From Adiantum capillus-veneris (Eukaryota > Streptophyta > Polypodiopsida > Polypodiales > Pteridaceae), in the NCBI GenBank assembly GCA_014529385.2, contig CM043957.1, forward strand, positions 90,290,660 to 90,354,659: a DNA stretch of 64,000 bases, in the 5' to 3' direction. The position numbers and the translations under genes were made by a program. Of this stretch, positions 1 through 11,142 are shown one piece after another (the stretch's first letter is position 1; each line of letters begins with the position of its first letter). The notes beneath the pieces were generated by a model. The model made no database searches, was not told where the DNA came from, and was given only the letters and a program-made list of their open reading frames with translations.

Positions 1-23
1 CAAGGGAGCACACGTTTGGAAGT

Positions 24-569
24 GTGCTTAAGGAAAAAAGATTGCACACTAAAGAGATTAGTGATAAATCTTACATTCAAGAACCGTTTCCAAAAGATTT
101 ATTTGAACCCTTTGGATGGGAACAAATACTGGTGACTCTAGATATGTGCGCAAACAAAATAACGCCTACAAAATTTTGTGACAATAATGGCAATGATATA
201 ACTCCCTGCTTTACGATAAAGGTATTGAAAGAAACTAATAAAAATTGTGAGTATGAAAATAGAATATGTGAGATAAACAAAGTCATGAACCATCATGCAA
301 AAGCACAAACAAAAGAAGCAAAGCAACTGCGAGAATATGTCATCATTGACATACTTGAAGAATCTATAGAAGATGATTCAAAGAAGATGGCTCTAGAAAA
401 GGTACTATGGAAAGCAAATGAAGAACCAAGCTCCACATCAAATGTCCAACAAACGCATGATCAAGAGAAGAACATGGATAAGGTAGAAGATCGATTGTCT
501 CCTATGGTGTCAAAGTCAGTGTATGTGGAGAAATACGACTCAAAATCAGATGTTCATCTATGTGATTGA
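24..569 (+). pseudogene. fragment of gag-pol polyprotein related to element B
   Basis: This is a 181-codon open stretch. It aligns by eye with the segment of element B between its first protease and its RT (plus coordinates about 58950-59350, minus strand). Shared blocks include EPFP-D, EP--W--IL-TLD-CA, PTK-FCD--G-D and a VLKE/VLEK block. The segment's own function in the element is unknown. It is acidic and Lys/Glu-rich, like its counterpart. It is open at the window's left edge and loses frame after 569. It is probably the remnant of a second, diverged copy of the element B family in opposite orientation. Homology is clear; exact boundaries are not. Confidence 0.6.
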
Positions 570-1292
570 TGCTTATGCGATAAGAAATCAGATGTCTTAT
601 GGCACTTGGATAACAATGGGAAAGCCATCGATCAAAGAACTAGAAGAAACATTGTACACAAGTTCAAAAATGTTGATTCCTAGCTTTGGCGTGGTGGAGG
701 CCGTACTCAAGTTGAGTATTGGGGAGTTCAAGGAATCTTTCTACATGATATCATCGACTCTCATCACATCAAAGAGATCTTGGTCTTGACTAAAATCTGG
801 ATGAATGCCTTCCTTCGGGAAACAACAAAAAGCTTCAACAACAACACCATCCAAAGCCTCAGAAGTATCTCAAATCCATGCAGAGAAGAAGCAACCAACC
901 ATCACAGAAAAAGGTAAAGCTAAGGTTAACACCGAAGTAGATCAACCTTGCAAGTTGACTTTAGCTTCAACAAACCTCCATCAAAATTCATGCACAGCCT
1001 CTACATCAACAACCAATATACCATCAGCAATGCAATGGAAACCCAAGTAAAAAGTTTATCAACCAAAATTTTCATCACCAAAGACCATTCAAAAGAAGCC
1101 AAAGAGAATCAACCAAGTGTTAGTGTCAATAGACCACATCAAAGTGAAAGACCTAATTTGGATACATCACTCACCAATTCAATCTCAACAACCACAGGTG
1201 ACAAGGTGGGTAGCGTCAAATGAGTCATTCACTACTCAAGGATACTTTCAGGGGAACACCAATGTTTGGGCCAAAAAACCTAAAGTAATAGT
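570..1292 (+). pseudogene. degraded continuation of the element B-like fragment
   Basis: Short frames joined by stops. Around 1030-1290 a conceptual reading gives spaced Trp-Lys/Pro motifs (QWKPK, VYQPK, LIWIHH, VWAKKPK). They resemble the Trp-Lys tail at the end of element B's integrase ORF (KQIWIPK-type repeats at 54140-54800). If so, several kilobases lying between these parts in element B are missing here. The copia element at 1293-5676 interrupts this remnant: its 5-bp duplication ATAGT is at 1288-1292. Weak evidence, based on motif spacing rather than alignment. Confidence 0.35.
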
Positions 1293-1432
1293 TATTGGAA
1301 TTAGGGTTGCAAGGAAACGCACATAGCTTAGAGAAGATGAAGGAAGCTCAAGGCACACAACAGAGAGTGTGTTACTTAGTGTGCAATGGAAAAATAGATA
1401 GCCCTAGAGTGATGGGCGTATATACAATGCAC
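1293..1432 (-). repeat. truncated 3' LTR of copia copy 1
   Basis: About 140 bp matching 6176-6315 and 5453-5590. It breaks off after the motif TATACAATGCAC and runs straight into RNase H coding sequence (equivalent to 6767 in copy 2). The junction has a few shared bases (CAC/CAT region), typical of a deletion. Confidence 0.85.
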
Positions 1433-2127
1433 CATACACACTCAATCGTAGTTGTGAAGACTGCCCTGTACTCAGCCTCACAACTCGAAGTGGCCACAGT
1501 AGGTTGCTTCTTGCTCAACCATGATATACATGAATTGCCAAGCATGAAACAAAAACCACTTATGGACACTCACGTGTCAAAACAACCAGCCCAATCTGAG
1601 TCCAAAAAAGCATGTAAGTTTGGAGGCAATGATCTCCCCCTGGGATAAAACAAGCCAAGATGTAAAGTGCCACTAAGGTAGCAAAAAATACTCTTGACAG
1701 CCTGCCAATGCTTGGAACCTGGGCTATGCATAAATGTGTTGACCTGTGAGACTACAAACTGAATATCTAGCCTCATGTTGCATACATAAATGAGGCATCC
1801 AACAGCAGTTTGGTGAAGAGTGACATCTTCAGGATCACCAGCATCATGTAGACTCAATTTCAAACCTGTTTCCATGGGAGTGGCAATAGTTTTACAATGC
1901 TCAAGTCTAAACTTACAGATTTTGATACCCTAATGTGTCATAAAGAGAATGCAGCAATGTCTCTATGTGACTTTTCTAACACAAGGAAATACCACCATCA
2001 CACTGCCTAAACTGTATGCCCAAGTAATGATGCAACAGCCCCAAATCTTTCATCTTGAAAGTAGCATTCAAATCAGCCTTAAATTCAGCAATATGTCTCT
2101 CATTTGGTCCAGTGATCAGCAAATCAT
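1372..2127 (-). pseudogene. copia RNase H / end of RT, copy 1
   Basis: RNase H and the preceding connection of a copia pol, in at least two frames. Visible landmarks are HDAGDPEDVT, GCLIYVCN, FMHSPGSKHWQAVK, SDWAGCFDT (RNase H Asp) and SSCEAEYRA (Glu). The reading frame then runs through the deletion junction into LTR sequence, so the catalytic C-terminal half is lost. A roughly 36-bp insertion near 1920-1945, absent from copy 2, adds another break. Non-functional. Confidence 0.8.
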
Positions 2128-2850
2128 CTACATAAAGAACCACAAAAGTACATCACCCTCACGCTTTACATACAATGTGCTTTCTTTTGGACTGTTACGA
2201 AAGCCTTGTTTGACCAAATGAGTGTCAGATTTCTCATACCAAGCACGAGGAGATTGCTTCAACCCATACAGAGCCTTGTTACATTTGCACACTTTGCCCT
2301 CTTCTCCTTTCTTGACAAAACCGCGAGGTTGCGTTACATAAACTTCCTCAAATATGTCACCATTCGAGAAAGCAGTAACAATGTCTGATTGATGCACATC
2401 CCAACCAAAATGAGTTGCCAATGCACATAGAAAATGCACAGTAGTCATATGACAAATGGGAGCAAAAGTCTCTTCATAATCTATGCCTTTTTGTTGCATA
2501 ACCCTTTGCAACAAGTCAAGACTTATAGCGATCGATCTCACCATCTAGCTTGCATTTCAACTTGTAAACCCACTTCATACCAATGGCCTTTTTCCCAGGA
2601 GGCAAATCACATAAAGTCCATATGTCATTTTCTATAAGTGCATCATATTCTGATTGCATGGCAACCATCCAATTTTTTGAATTTTGTGCTTCCTCAAAAG
2701 ACAGAGGTTCCTCACCATCACGTAAGCTAGACACGGCCAAAGAATAACAATCGGATGCATAAGATGCATGGAAAATCCTAAACGAGTACGACTATACAAA
2801 GGTGCATCCAATTTACTGTCACGCAAAGTGTGCACCAGCCATTTTAGCAT
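2128..2850 (-). pseudogene. copia reverse transcriptase, copy 1
   Basis: N-terminal and central RT of a copia element in two overlapping frames. From 2740 down: DLPPGKKAIGMKWVYK and YKLKCKLDGEIDRYK. From 2544 down: GIDYEETFAPICHMTTV, DVHQSDIVTAFSNGDI and YGLKQSPRAWYE. Just before the YVDD catalytic box a 5-bp loss relative to copy 2 shifts the frame, so the box is read out of frame. Inactive remnant. Confidence 0.8.
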
Positions 2851-3056
2851 ACCTCTAGCCTGCTCATTTCAGCCCTTTCCTCATCAAGTACATCATGTTC
2901 ATCTGCATCACTAATAGGCTGATCTATAACATTTTTGGAAACCCCCATAGGCTGTACATTTGCCTCATTGGAATTTACATTCAAACTTCCACCACTAAAA
3001 AGAGGCAAGAAAGTGTCATAAATGTCCTATGAGCTTACATTACTGTCTCTAGTACA

Positions 3057-3911
3057 TTACAGCAAGGGCTGAACAGAATCTTCCACAAACACTACATCTT
3101 GTGAAACTAAAATACACTTTGTTTGTAGATGATACAACCTGTAACCTTTGTTTTCAAGACTATAACCAACAAAAATACATTTGACAGCCTTATCATCCAA
3201 TTTTCTGTGTTGCACTTGTGGAATTAAACCATAAGCCAAACAGCCAAAAACATGCATGTGCTCAATAGATGGCTTTATATCATGCCATGCTTCATATGGA
3301 GTCATAGACTGCAACACTTTTGTAGGAAACCTGTTGAGTACATAAGTGGCACACATGACAGCCTCGAGCCAAAATGAATGTGGTAAAGCTTGACTCTTGA
3401 CCATACATCTTGCCATTTCCATAAGAGACCTGTTTTTCCTCTCAGCAACACCATTTTGTTGAGGCATATATGGCACTGTACATTGATGTTTTATCCCACG
3501 ACTAGCCAGAAATGCATTAAATTCGTGAGACATATACTTCCCCCCTCGATCGAAATGAAGGGTTCCCATAGTACATTTTGAGACATTTTCAACCATAGCC
3601 AGAAATTGTTTGAAGCACATAAAAACTTCAGACTTCGCTTTAAGCGGAAATACCCATGCATGCCTAGAGTAATCATCAATGAAAGTCACAAAGTATAGGT
3701 AATTGCCCAAGGACGGAGTTTGCATGGGCCCACAAACATCACTATGCACAAGCTGCAACCTGTATGTGGCCCTAATTGAACCATCCTTTGGAAACTTGGA
3801 ATGTTGCATTTTACCCAGAATACAACCTTCACAAACATGTTTGACAGGTGCTTCAAGAGGCGGCAAAGAAGCAAACATATCAATTTTTTTGCAAACGCAG
3901 CAAACTGGCAA
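3057..3911 (-). CDS. copia integrase domain, copy 1 (partial polyprotein, open frame)
   Basis: A 284-residue open stretch covering the integrase of the copia polyprotein, which inserts element cDNA into the host genome. The CC half of the HHCC zinc site (CEGCILGK) is at about residues 27-34. The DDE core follows: Asp in LVHSDVCGP, Asp in DRGGKY and Glu in GVAERKNRS. The GKAxKCIFVGY block near the C-terminus is also clear (as KAVKCIFVGYS). The usual DRGGEY motif has Glu to Lys here. The histidine half of the zinc site lies upstream, across a frameshift near 3911. It is part of a larger broken polyprotein, so it is not a stand-alone gene. Confidence 0.75.
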   Translation of the reverse strand: MPVCCVCKKIDMFASLPPLEAPVKHVCEGCILGKMQHSKFPKDGSIRATYRLQLVHSDVCGPMQTPSLGNYLYFVTFIDDYSRHAWVFPLKAKSEVFMCFKQFLAMVENVSKCTMGTLHFDRGGKYMSHEFNAFLASRGIKHQCTVPYMPQQNGVAERKNRSLMEMARCMVKSQALPHSFWLEAVMCATYVLNRFPTKVLQSMTPYEAWHDIKPSIEHMHVFGCLAYGLIPQVQHRKLDDKAVKCIFVGYSLENKGYRLYHLQTKCILVSQDVVFVEDSVQPLL

Positions 3912-4560
3912 AATTTAGATGACCAAAACGTGCATGCCAAAGTTTTGCATCTGCAATAGCCCTTGAAAGCAATAATAAGCACAATCTTTCCAACTCCCTG
4001 AACCGGATAAGAGGCATTGTTGGCACAAGTGACTGAATTCCCATGAGGGACAGACTTGAGAGAGGTGAACAGTTCACGATGTGAGGTAATGTGCCTTGTA
4101 GCACCACTGTCAAAATACCACACATGTAAATCTGCAGCAATTGATATGCATGCATCATGGACAGCCGGATTGTAAGTGCACTCTACACTAAAAGCCCATT
4201 CTACATCAACATCAGCAACACAGTCTTCTTTCACAAAAGATGCAACAATGGCTGCATTTGTAGTGGATCCAGCATTTGCATTGGAACCACCCTCTTTCTT
4301 CTTAGCCTCTTTGGCCTTCAACTTAGGACACTACTTGATGAAATGATCATTAGCTCTACAATAATGGCAACGCATCTTCTTTTTGTCCTTATCAACAAAA
4401 TTTCCAGACAAATTCCTGCTAGCAGAAGCATTAGGAACAAAAGTTTTTCCACTCGCAGCAGAACTATAAGAAGTGGCTTCATTGCTGTTACCACCCTTTC
4501 TTTGAGAAGCAATAAAAGCATGTTCAAGTGCATGCTGCCTAGTCCTATTTTTTTTGGCAA
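3912..4560 (-). pseudogene. copia zinc knuckle and protease, copy 1
   Basis: A CCHC zinc knuckle (CHYCRANDHFIK, then a stop codon directly before the last Cys) is followed by a Lys/Glu-rich linker. The retropepsin active site is intact as WYFDSGATRHITS. Downstream about 250 bp present in copy 2 (9290-9540) are deleted at about 3964-3980, removing the second half of the protease and the pre-integrase domain. The frame then reads out of register. Broken. Confidence 0.8.
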
Positions 4561-4561
4561 G

Positions 4562-5200
4562 TGACTCTTACAATAGCAATGTGCTTTAATGGATCAAACA
4601 TGACAACTTCAGGATTTCCTTGGGTCATTAGTCGCCAAGTACTAGCAAATGTCTGGTATGAATCTGGTAAGGCATAAAGAACAGTCTGCACAAGGGAACT
4701 GTCTGAAATGACTTCACTTGCAGAAATAATTTGCTCATTGATATCCTTGACACCAGCAAGGAAAGTGTCCATACCATCTTCCTCATCCATAATCTTTGAT
4801 TCCAACAATTTACGTAGCAAAGCAATTTTAGCCTCATTGCATAAAGACCTGCTAGAATATCCCAAGCCTGTTTTGTAGATTTTACTGAATGGATGTGAGG
4901 AACAATGCTGCGCTTCAGAGACAGCACAATCAATGCATGGGCCTGCCCATCCTTTACATCCCAACGAGATTGTTATGCCGTCGTAGGCAAAACAACTCTA
5001 ATAGCAGCAAGACCTGCAACATCCTCAACATTACCTGCACCCTCAGAACCAAGACGTACATCAATGCCCTGTACAATATTCTAGACACCCTTTGACACAA
5101 GAACATGTTGCATCATATAAGCCCACATAGGGTAATTGTCCCCATCTAACGTGTCCTCAGCATCAAACATCTTGAACACATCTATGTTGTTGTTAGCCAT
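4562..5200 (-). pseudogene. copia gag, copy 1
   Basis: Starts with ATG at 5200 (MANNNIDVFKMFDAEDTLDG) and retains the Trp codon that is a stop in copy 2. A stop soon follows after VLVSKGV, and frames at 4545-4964 carry the rest of the capsid-like domain (ALPDSYQTFASTWRLMTQGN). Gag forms the particle in which reverse transcription occurs. At least one stop and frameshifts make it non-functional. Confidence 0.75.
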
Positions 5201-5452
5201 GGTAAATGCTGCACCTGATGTGAAAACTGCCTGAAAATAGGAGAGACGAAGTGGGAACAACACTTGCTATATAGCACAAACCGTAGAAGACTATAAGGCA
5301 CCTCTTATACAGAAAATGGCACTAACAAAAATTCTGCACAAAATGACGAAATAGCCTGTGCAATACTACCTCTAGTGGAAATGGAGGTCACAATGAGTCC
5401 AAATCAAAAATCTGAGCAGACTGAGCTCTACGAGTTCTCCCAAAAATTTTGA

Positions 5453-5676
5453 TGTTGGAATTAGGGTTGCAAAGAAATGCACATAGCTTGGAGAAGACGA
5501 AGGAAGCTCAAGGCACACAACGAAGGTGTTACTTAATGTGCAATGGAGAAAAAGATAGCCCTAGAGTGATGGGCGTATATACAATGCACGGGGGAAAAAA
5601 CCTCTTAAAGAGGGAAAAATTTTCCCAATGGTCCTAGTGTGTTCATACACATCAGTACCACATGTATATGGTAACA
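5453..5676 (-). repeat. 5' LTR of copia copy 1
   Basis: A 224-bp terminal repeat with TGTTGGAATTA at the left and GGTAACA at the right. It is nearly the same as the LTRs at 6176-6403 and 11143-11369. The sequence left of it should hold the tRNA-primer site but joins directly to leader sequence (equivalent to about 11032 in copy 2), so the primer site is deleted. Confidence 0.9.
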
Positions 5677-6175
5677 ATAGTCTAGACCTATTCATCCCAA
5701 GAAAATAGTTCTACAAAGAGAATGCAGAGCTATCCATGAAAGACAACCACCTCAATCAGGATAAAGAACAATTGTAAAGGGGAAAAGAAATGACCTTCAC
5801 AAAAACAAGAGACTCAAAGAGTATGGGTCCAAAGGTAGACTTCAGGCAAGCTAGTTATTTGTTCTCAAAAACATTTGTTCTCAACCCTTTTTTGTTGCAC
5901 TTCTTGTGAGGTTATTGGGTACACCTTAAACCCAAGGTTTGGAGGTCAACCAAAAACTTTGTTTGTTGGTAGCCTAACAGTAGCACCAGGTTATGGATAC
6001 ACCAAAATCCTTGGGTTCAAGCCCTTGTCGGTATCGTCTACTCATGGAAACATATTCCTGTATCATGCAACTGCAGCTCCATTTTGTTTAGAAGGTTGCG
6101 TGGAAAGGCTTATATATAACTCATTGTAATCAAAAGATATAGCATTGCTTTTTCCTTTTTACTGTGTCAAATATC
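5677..6175. other. spacer between the two copia copies
   Basis: About 500 bp. The first 5 bp are the target duplication of copy 1 (ATAGT) and the last 5 (ATATC) the likely duplication of copy 2. Several short frames with stops. I recognise no domain. It was continuous with 1-1292 before copy 1 inserted. Confidence 0.6.
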
Positions 6176-6403
6176 TGTTGGAATTACGATTGCAGAGAGA
6201 CACACACAGCTTGGAGAAGACGAAGGAAGCTCAAGGCACACAATAGAGAGTGTGTTACTTAGTGTGCAATGGAAAAATAGATAGCCCTAGAGTGATGGGC
6301 GTATATACAATGCACGACGAAAAAAACCTCCTAAAGAGGGAAAAATACCCCGGCAGTCCTAGTGTGTTCACACACATCACTACCACATGTATATGGTATA
6401 ACA
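6176..6403 (-). repeat. 3' LTR of copia copy 2
   Basis: 228 bp, TGTTGGAATTACGATTGC at the left end and GTATAACA at the right. Matches 11143-11369 throughout its length. Confidence 0.9.
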
Positions 6404-6415
6404 AATCCTCCCATG
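6404..6415 (-). other. polypurine tract of copia copy 2
   Basis: On the minus strand the sequence just before the 3' LTR reads CATGGGAGGATT. This is the usual purine-rich primer for plus-strand DNA synthesis in copia elements. Confidence 0.75.
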
Positions 6416-6478
6416 AGTGATGCGGTGAACGAGAGCTGGCACAAGAGTAAAGGGAAGTTCTATGCCCTCAGGAAATGA

Positions 6479-7200
6479 TCAGTCCACAAAGGGGAGTAAG
6501 CCCAATGCTTTGCGGAAAGCTTCAAGATTCTCATGAGACAATGTCTTTGTGAAAAGATCTGCAAGATTGTTCTGTGTTGGCACATAAGCCAAGCTAATCT
6601 CTCCTGCTGAGAGCCTCTCCCTGACATAGTGGTAATGCACCTCAATGTGCTTTGTGCGAGCATGAAAAACTGGGTTCCTTGCAACTGCCAATGCACTCTG
6701 ACTGTCAGTGTAGATAGTGTTGGCAGTGTCCTGTCCAACACCCAAATCATCCATAAGGCTTCTGAGCCATACACACTCAACTGTAGCTGCCAAGACTGCC
6801 CTATACTCAGCCTCACAACTCGAAGTGGCCACAATAGGTTGCTTCGTGCTCAACCATGATATACATGAACTGCTAAGCATGAAACAAAAACCACTTGTGG
6901 ACACTCGCGTGTCAAAACAACCAGCCCAATCTGAGTCCGAAAAAGCATGTAAGTCTGGCGGCAATGATCCCCCCTTGGGATAAAATAAGCCAAGATGTAA
7001 AGTGCCACTAAGGTAGCGGAAAATCCTCTTGACAGCTTGCCAATGCTTAGACCCTGGGCTATGCATAAATCTGCTGACCTCTGAGATTGCAAACTGAATA
7101 TCTGGCCTGGTGTTGCATACATAAATGAGGCAGCCAATAGCAATTTGGTAAAGAGTGACATCAGTAGGATCACCAGCATCATGTAGACTCAACTTCAAAC
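6479..7200 (-). pseudogene. copia RNase H and C-terminus of pol, copy 2
   Basis: A long open stretch to a stop at 6479. It holds the RT-RNase H connection (GCLIYVCNTRPDIQFA, HWQAVKRIFRYLSGT) and RNase H with SDWAGCFDT, SSCEAEYRA, IYTDSQSALA and HIEVHYHYVRE. It ends with LADLFTKTLS, the normal copia C-terminus. RNase H removes the RNA template during reverse transcription. It is cut from RT by a frameshift around 7200-7225, where a 16-bp stretch (CCTGTTTCCATGGAAA type) is duplicated in tandem. The domain itself keeps its acidic residues. Confidence 0.8.
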
Positions 7201-7991
7201 CTGTTTCCATGGAAACCTGTTTCCATGGGAGTCGCAATAGGTTTGCAATTCTCAAGTCCAAACTTACATAGCAATGTCTCTATGTAACTTTTCTGACACA
7301 AGGCAATACCACCATCACACTGCTTAAACTGTATACCCAAGTAATGATGCAACAGCCCCAAATCTTTCATCTTGAAATTAGCATTCAAATCAGCCTTAAA
7401 TTCAGCAATATGTCTCTCATTTGGTCCAGTGATCAGCAAATCATCAACATAAAGAACCAGAATGAGAAGTACATCACCCTCACACTTTACATACAATGTG
7501 CTTTCTGTTGGACTGTTACGAAAGCCTTGTTTGACCAAATGAGTGTCAACTTTCTCATACCAAGCACGAGGAGATTGCTTCAACCCATAAAAAGCCTTGT
7601 TACATTTGCACACTTTGTCCTCTTGTCCTTTTATAACAAAATCGCGAGGCTACGTTACATAATCTTCCTCAAATATGTCACCATTCAAGAAAGCAGTAAC
7701 AATGTCTGATTGATGTACATCCCAACCAAAATGAGATGCCAATGCACATAGAAAATGCACAGTAGTCATACGACAAGTGGGAGAAAAAGTCTCTTTGTAA
7801 TCTATGCCTTTTGCCTGTGCATAACCCTTTGCAAAAAGTCGAGCCTTATGGCGATCGATCTCACCATCCGGTTTGCGTTTCAACTTGTAAACCCACTTCG
7901 TTCCAATGGCCTTTTTGCCAGGAGGCAAATCATATAAAGTCCATGTGTCATTCTCTATAAGTGCATCATATTCTGATTGCATGGTAGCCAT
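7179..7991 (-). pseudogene. copia reverse transcriptase, copy 2
   Basis: Two frames. From 7991: DLPPGKKAIGTKWVYKLKR, KGIDYKETFSPTCRMTTV and DVHQSDIVTAFLNGDI, ending at a stop after YVT near 7650. From 7613: YGLKQSPRAWYEKVDTHL, VLYVDDLLITG (catalytic YVDD intact) and HHYLGIQFKQ. RT copies element RNA into DNA. The stop between 7613 and 7650 separates the fingers from the palm. Confidence 0.8.
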
Positions 7992-8147
7992 CCAATTTTC
8001 TGAATTTTATGCTTCATCAAAAGATAGAGGCTCCTCACACATCATGTAAAGTAGACACAGCCAAACCACAACAATCTGATGCATAAGCTGCATGGCGAGA
8101 GACTGAACGAGTATGACTGGACAAAGGTGCATCCAATTTACCGTCAC

Positions 8148-8393
8148 TCAAAGTGTGCACCAGCCATTTTGGCATACCTCTAGCCTTTCCTCATTTTCAG
8201 CCCTTTCCTCATCAAGTACATCATGTACATATGCATCAGTAATAGGCTGATCTAAAACATTTTCAGAAACCCCCATAGGCTGTACATTTGCCTCATTGGA
8301 ACTTACATTCGTATTTCCACCACTGAAAAGAGGCAACAAAGTGTCATAAATGTCCTTTGAGCTTACATTATTGTCTCTAGTACATGATACCAA
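8148..8393 (-). pseudogene. copia integrase-RT linker, copy 2
   Basis: An 81-codon frame, acidic and low in complexity (DNNVSSKDIYDTLLPLF, DVLDEERAENEERLEV). Its position between integrase and RT fits the variable linker seen in copia polyproteins. No catalytic motif. Confidence 0.5.
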
Positions 8394-8396
8394 GGG

Positions 8397-9214
8397 CTAA
8401 ACAGAATCTTCCACAAACACTACATCGCGAGAAACCAGAATACATTTTATTTGCAGATGATACAACCTGTAACCTTTGCTTTCAGCACTATAACCATCAA
8501 AAATACATTTGACAGCCTTATCATCCAATTTTTTGCGCTGCACTTGTGGCATCAAAGCATATGCCAAACAGCCAAAAACACGCATGTGCTCAATAGAAGG
8601 CATTCTATCATGCCATGCTTCATATGGAGTAATAGACTGCAAAGCTTTCGTAGGACACCTGTTAAGTATATAAGTGGCACACATGATCGCCTCAAGCCAA
8701 AAAGAATGCGTCAAAGCTTGACTTTTGACCATACATCGTGCCATTTTCATCAATGACCTATTTTTCCTCTCAGCAACACCATTTTGCTGAGGTGTATAAG
8801 GCACTGTACATTGGTGTTTTATCCCACGACTAGCCAGAAATGCATTGAATTCATGAGACACATACTCCCCCCCTCGATCGGAACGGAGGGTGCCCATAGT
8901 ACTTTTCGAGACATTTTGAACCATAGCCAGAAATTGTTTGAAGTACATAAAAACTTTGGACTTCGCTTTAAGTGGAATACCCATGCAAGCCTGGAGTAAT
9001 CATCAATGAAAGTCACAAAGTATAGGTAATTGCCCAAGGACGGAGTTTGCATGGGCCCACAAACATCACTATGCACAAGCTGCAACCTGCATGTGGCCCG
9101 AACTAAACCATCCTTTGGAAACATAGAACGCTGCATCTTACCCAAAATACAGCCTTCACAAACATGTTTGACAGGTGCTTCAAGAGGCGGCGAAGAAGAA
9201 ACCATATCAGATTT
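8397..9214 (-). pseudogene. copia integrase, copy 2
   Basis: Two frames. 9205-8819 holds the zinc-site half CEGCILGKMQ and the first core Asp (LVHSDVCGP). A frameshift near 8990 moves the rest to 8984-8397, with Asp in LRSDRGGEY and Glu in GVAERKNRS. The catalytic triad is complete, unlike the DRGGKY change in copy 1. A stop at about 9215 separates it from the protease. Confidence 0.8.
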
Positions 9215-10780
9215 CTACAAACGCAGCAAACTGGCAAAATTCAGATGACCAAAACGTGTATGCCAAAGTTTTGCATCTGAAATAGCCCTTGAATCTGCAA
9301 CAGCATTTGCAAAATTTTCTTCACACTTGTCATACAAAGCGATCTTGTACAGCCCACGGCACAAAAGGCCAGACGCAACAATTTTATCACCAAAACTGAG
9401 ATCATGAACTGTACATCTGTCATCCACAAATTTGACTACAAGTCCAAGTCTAGCAAGTGCGGATAAAGACAAGAGATTCTTCTTGATCCCAAGTACATAA
9501 AGTGCATCAACAAGTGTGAAGGAACTGCCATTTGTAGCAGTAAGCACAATCTTTCCAACTCCCTGAACTAGATAAGAGGCATTGTTGGCACAAGTGACTG
9601 AATTCCCATGAGGGACAGACTCGAGAGAGGTAAACAATTCACGACGTGAGGTAATGTGCTTTGTAGCACCACTGTCAAAATACCAAACATGTGAATATGC
9701 AGCAACTGACAAACATGCATCATGGACAATAGGATTGTAAGTGCACTCTGCGCTAAAAGCCCATTCTGCATCAACATCAGCATCACAGTCTCCTTTCACA
9801 GAAGACTCAACAATGGCTACATTTGTAGTGGAACCAGCATTTGCAGTGGAACCACCCTCTTTCTTCTTAGCCTCTTTGGCCTTCAACATAGGACACGACT
9901 TGATCAAGTGATCATTAGCTTTACAATAATGGCAACGCATCTTCTTTTTGCCCTTATCACCAGAATTGCCAGAGGAAGTGCTGGCAGCAGAAGCATTAGG
10001 AACAGAATTTTTTCCACTCGCAGCAGAACCATAAGAAATGCCTGCATTACTATTACCACCCTTTCTTTGAGAAGCAATAAAATCCTGTTCAACTGCACAT
10101 TGCCTAGTCCTATTTTTTCTAGAAAGTGACTCTTGCAACAGCAATGTGCATAATGCATCAAACTTGACAACTTCAGGATTTCCTTGGGTCATAAGTCTCC
10201 AAGTACTAGCAAAAGTCTGGTAAGAATCTGGTAAGGCATCAAGAACAGTCTGCACAAGGGAACTGTCTGAAATGACTTCACCTGCAGAAATAAGTTGCTC
10301 ATTGATATCCTTGACACTAGCAAGGAAAGTGTCCATATCATCTTCCTCATGAATAATCTTCAACTCCAACTCTTTACGCAGCAAAGCAATTTTAGCCTCA
10401 TTGCGACTTGCATAAAGACCAGCCAAAATATCCCAAGCCTGTTTTGCAGATTTCGCTAAACGGATGTGAGGAACAATGGTGCGCTTCATAGACAATGCAA
10501 TCAATGCATGAGTCTGCGCATCCTTAACATCCCAATGAGCTTGTTCTGCCGTAGGCAAAACAACTCTAACAGCTACAATCCTTGCAGCAAGACCTGCAAC
10601 ATCCTCAACATCGCCTACATCCTCAAAACCAGGACGTACATCAATGCCCTGCACAATGTTCCAGACACACTTTGACACAAGAACATGTTGCATCATATAA
10701 GCCTACATAGGGTAGTTGTCCCCATCCAACCTGTCCTCAGCAGCAAACATCTTGAACACATCTGTGTTGTTGTCAGCCAT
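9215..10780 (-). pseudogene. copia gag and protease, copy 2
   Basis: Starts with ATG at 10780 (MADNNTDVFKMFAAEDRLDG). One TAG, in place of the Trp codon of copy 1, lies near 10710, after which 493 codons are open. Domains: gag capsid-like region (VLDALPDSYQTFASTW), zinc knuckle CHYCKANDHLIKSC, retropepsin site WYFDSGATKHITS and the pre-integrase His motif LWHTRFGHLN. Apart from the TAG this is the best-kept gag-protease of the family in the window. Start chosen because both copies share this Met and the residues after it. Confidence 0.8.
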
Positions 10781-11128
10781 GGTAAATGTTGCACCTGATG
10801 TGAAAACTGCCCGAAAATAGGAGAAACAGAGCGGGAACAACCTGTGCTATATAGCACAAACCGTAGAAGACTATAAGGCACCTGTTATGCAGAAAACGAC
10901 ACTGACAAAAATTCTGCACAAAATGACAAAATTGCCTGTGCAGCCCTGCATGTAGTGGAAACGGAGGCCGAAATGAGCCCAAATCAAAAATTTGAGCAGA
11001 CCAAGCTCTAAGAGATCTCCCAAAGTATTTTTTGACCTGCGAACACTCACCAAAGCTCACTGAAATCGGAGAAAGTGAGTAGGCGTTTACTGGAGCAGCT
11101 GGCGACTAAGCCCGGGAGGACGCAACCT

Positions 11129-11140
11129 GCTCTGATACCA
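11129..11140 (-). other. primer-binding site of copia copy 2
   Basis: On the minus strand reads TGGTATCAGAGC, two bases after the 5' LTR. This is the classic plant LTR-retrotransposon site complementary to the 3' end of initiator tRNA-Met. Confidence 0.9.
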
Positions 11141-11142
11141 AT

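Larger units (their letters stand above)
1293..5676 (-). mobile_element. Ty1/copia retrotransposon, copy 1 (internally deleted)
   Basis: Minus-strand copia element of the same family as 6176-11369. Order in its own direction is 5' LTR (5453-5676), gag, protease, integrase, RT, RNase H and a truncated 3' LTR (1293-1432). A perfect 5-bp target duplication, ATAGT, lies at 1288-1292 and 5677-5681, so the outer ends are true termini. Compared with copy 2 it lacks about 110 bp next to the 5' LTR, including the tRNA-primer site. It also lacks about 250 bp between protease and integrase, and the stretch joining the RNase H domain to the 3' LTR. It could not replicate by itself. Confidence 0.9.

Noticed and set aside
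4157-4564. Plus-strand 135-codon frame opposite the copia zinc-knuckle region, and its twin at 9722-10129
   Set aside because: Shadow of the minus-strand gag-protease coding sequence; both copies show it because the true gene is conserved.
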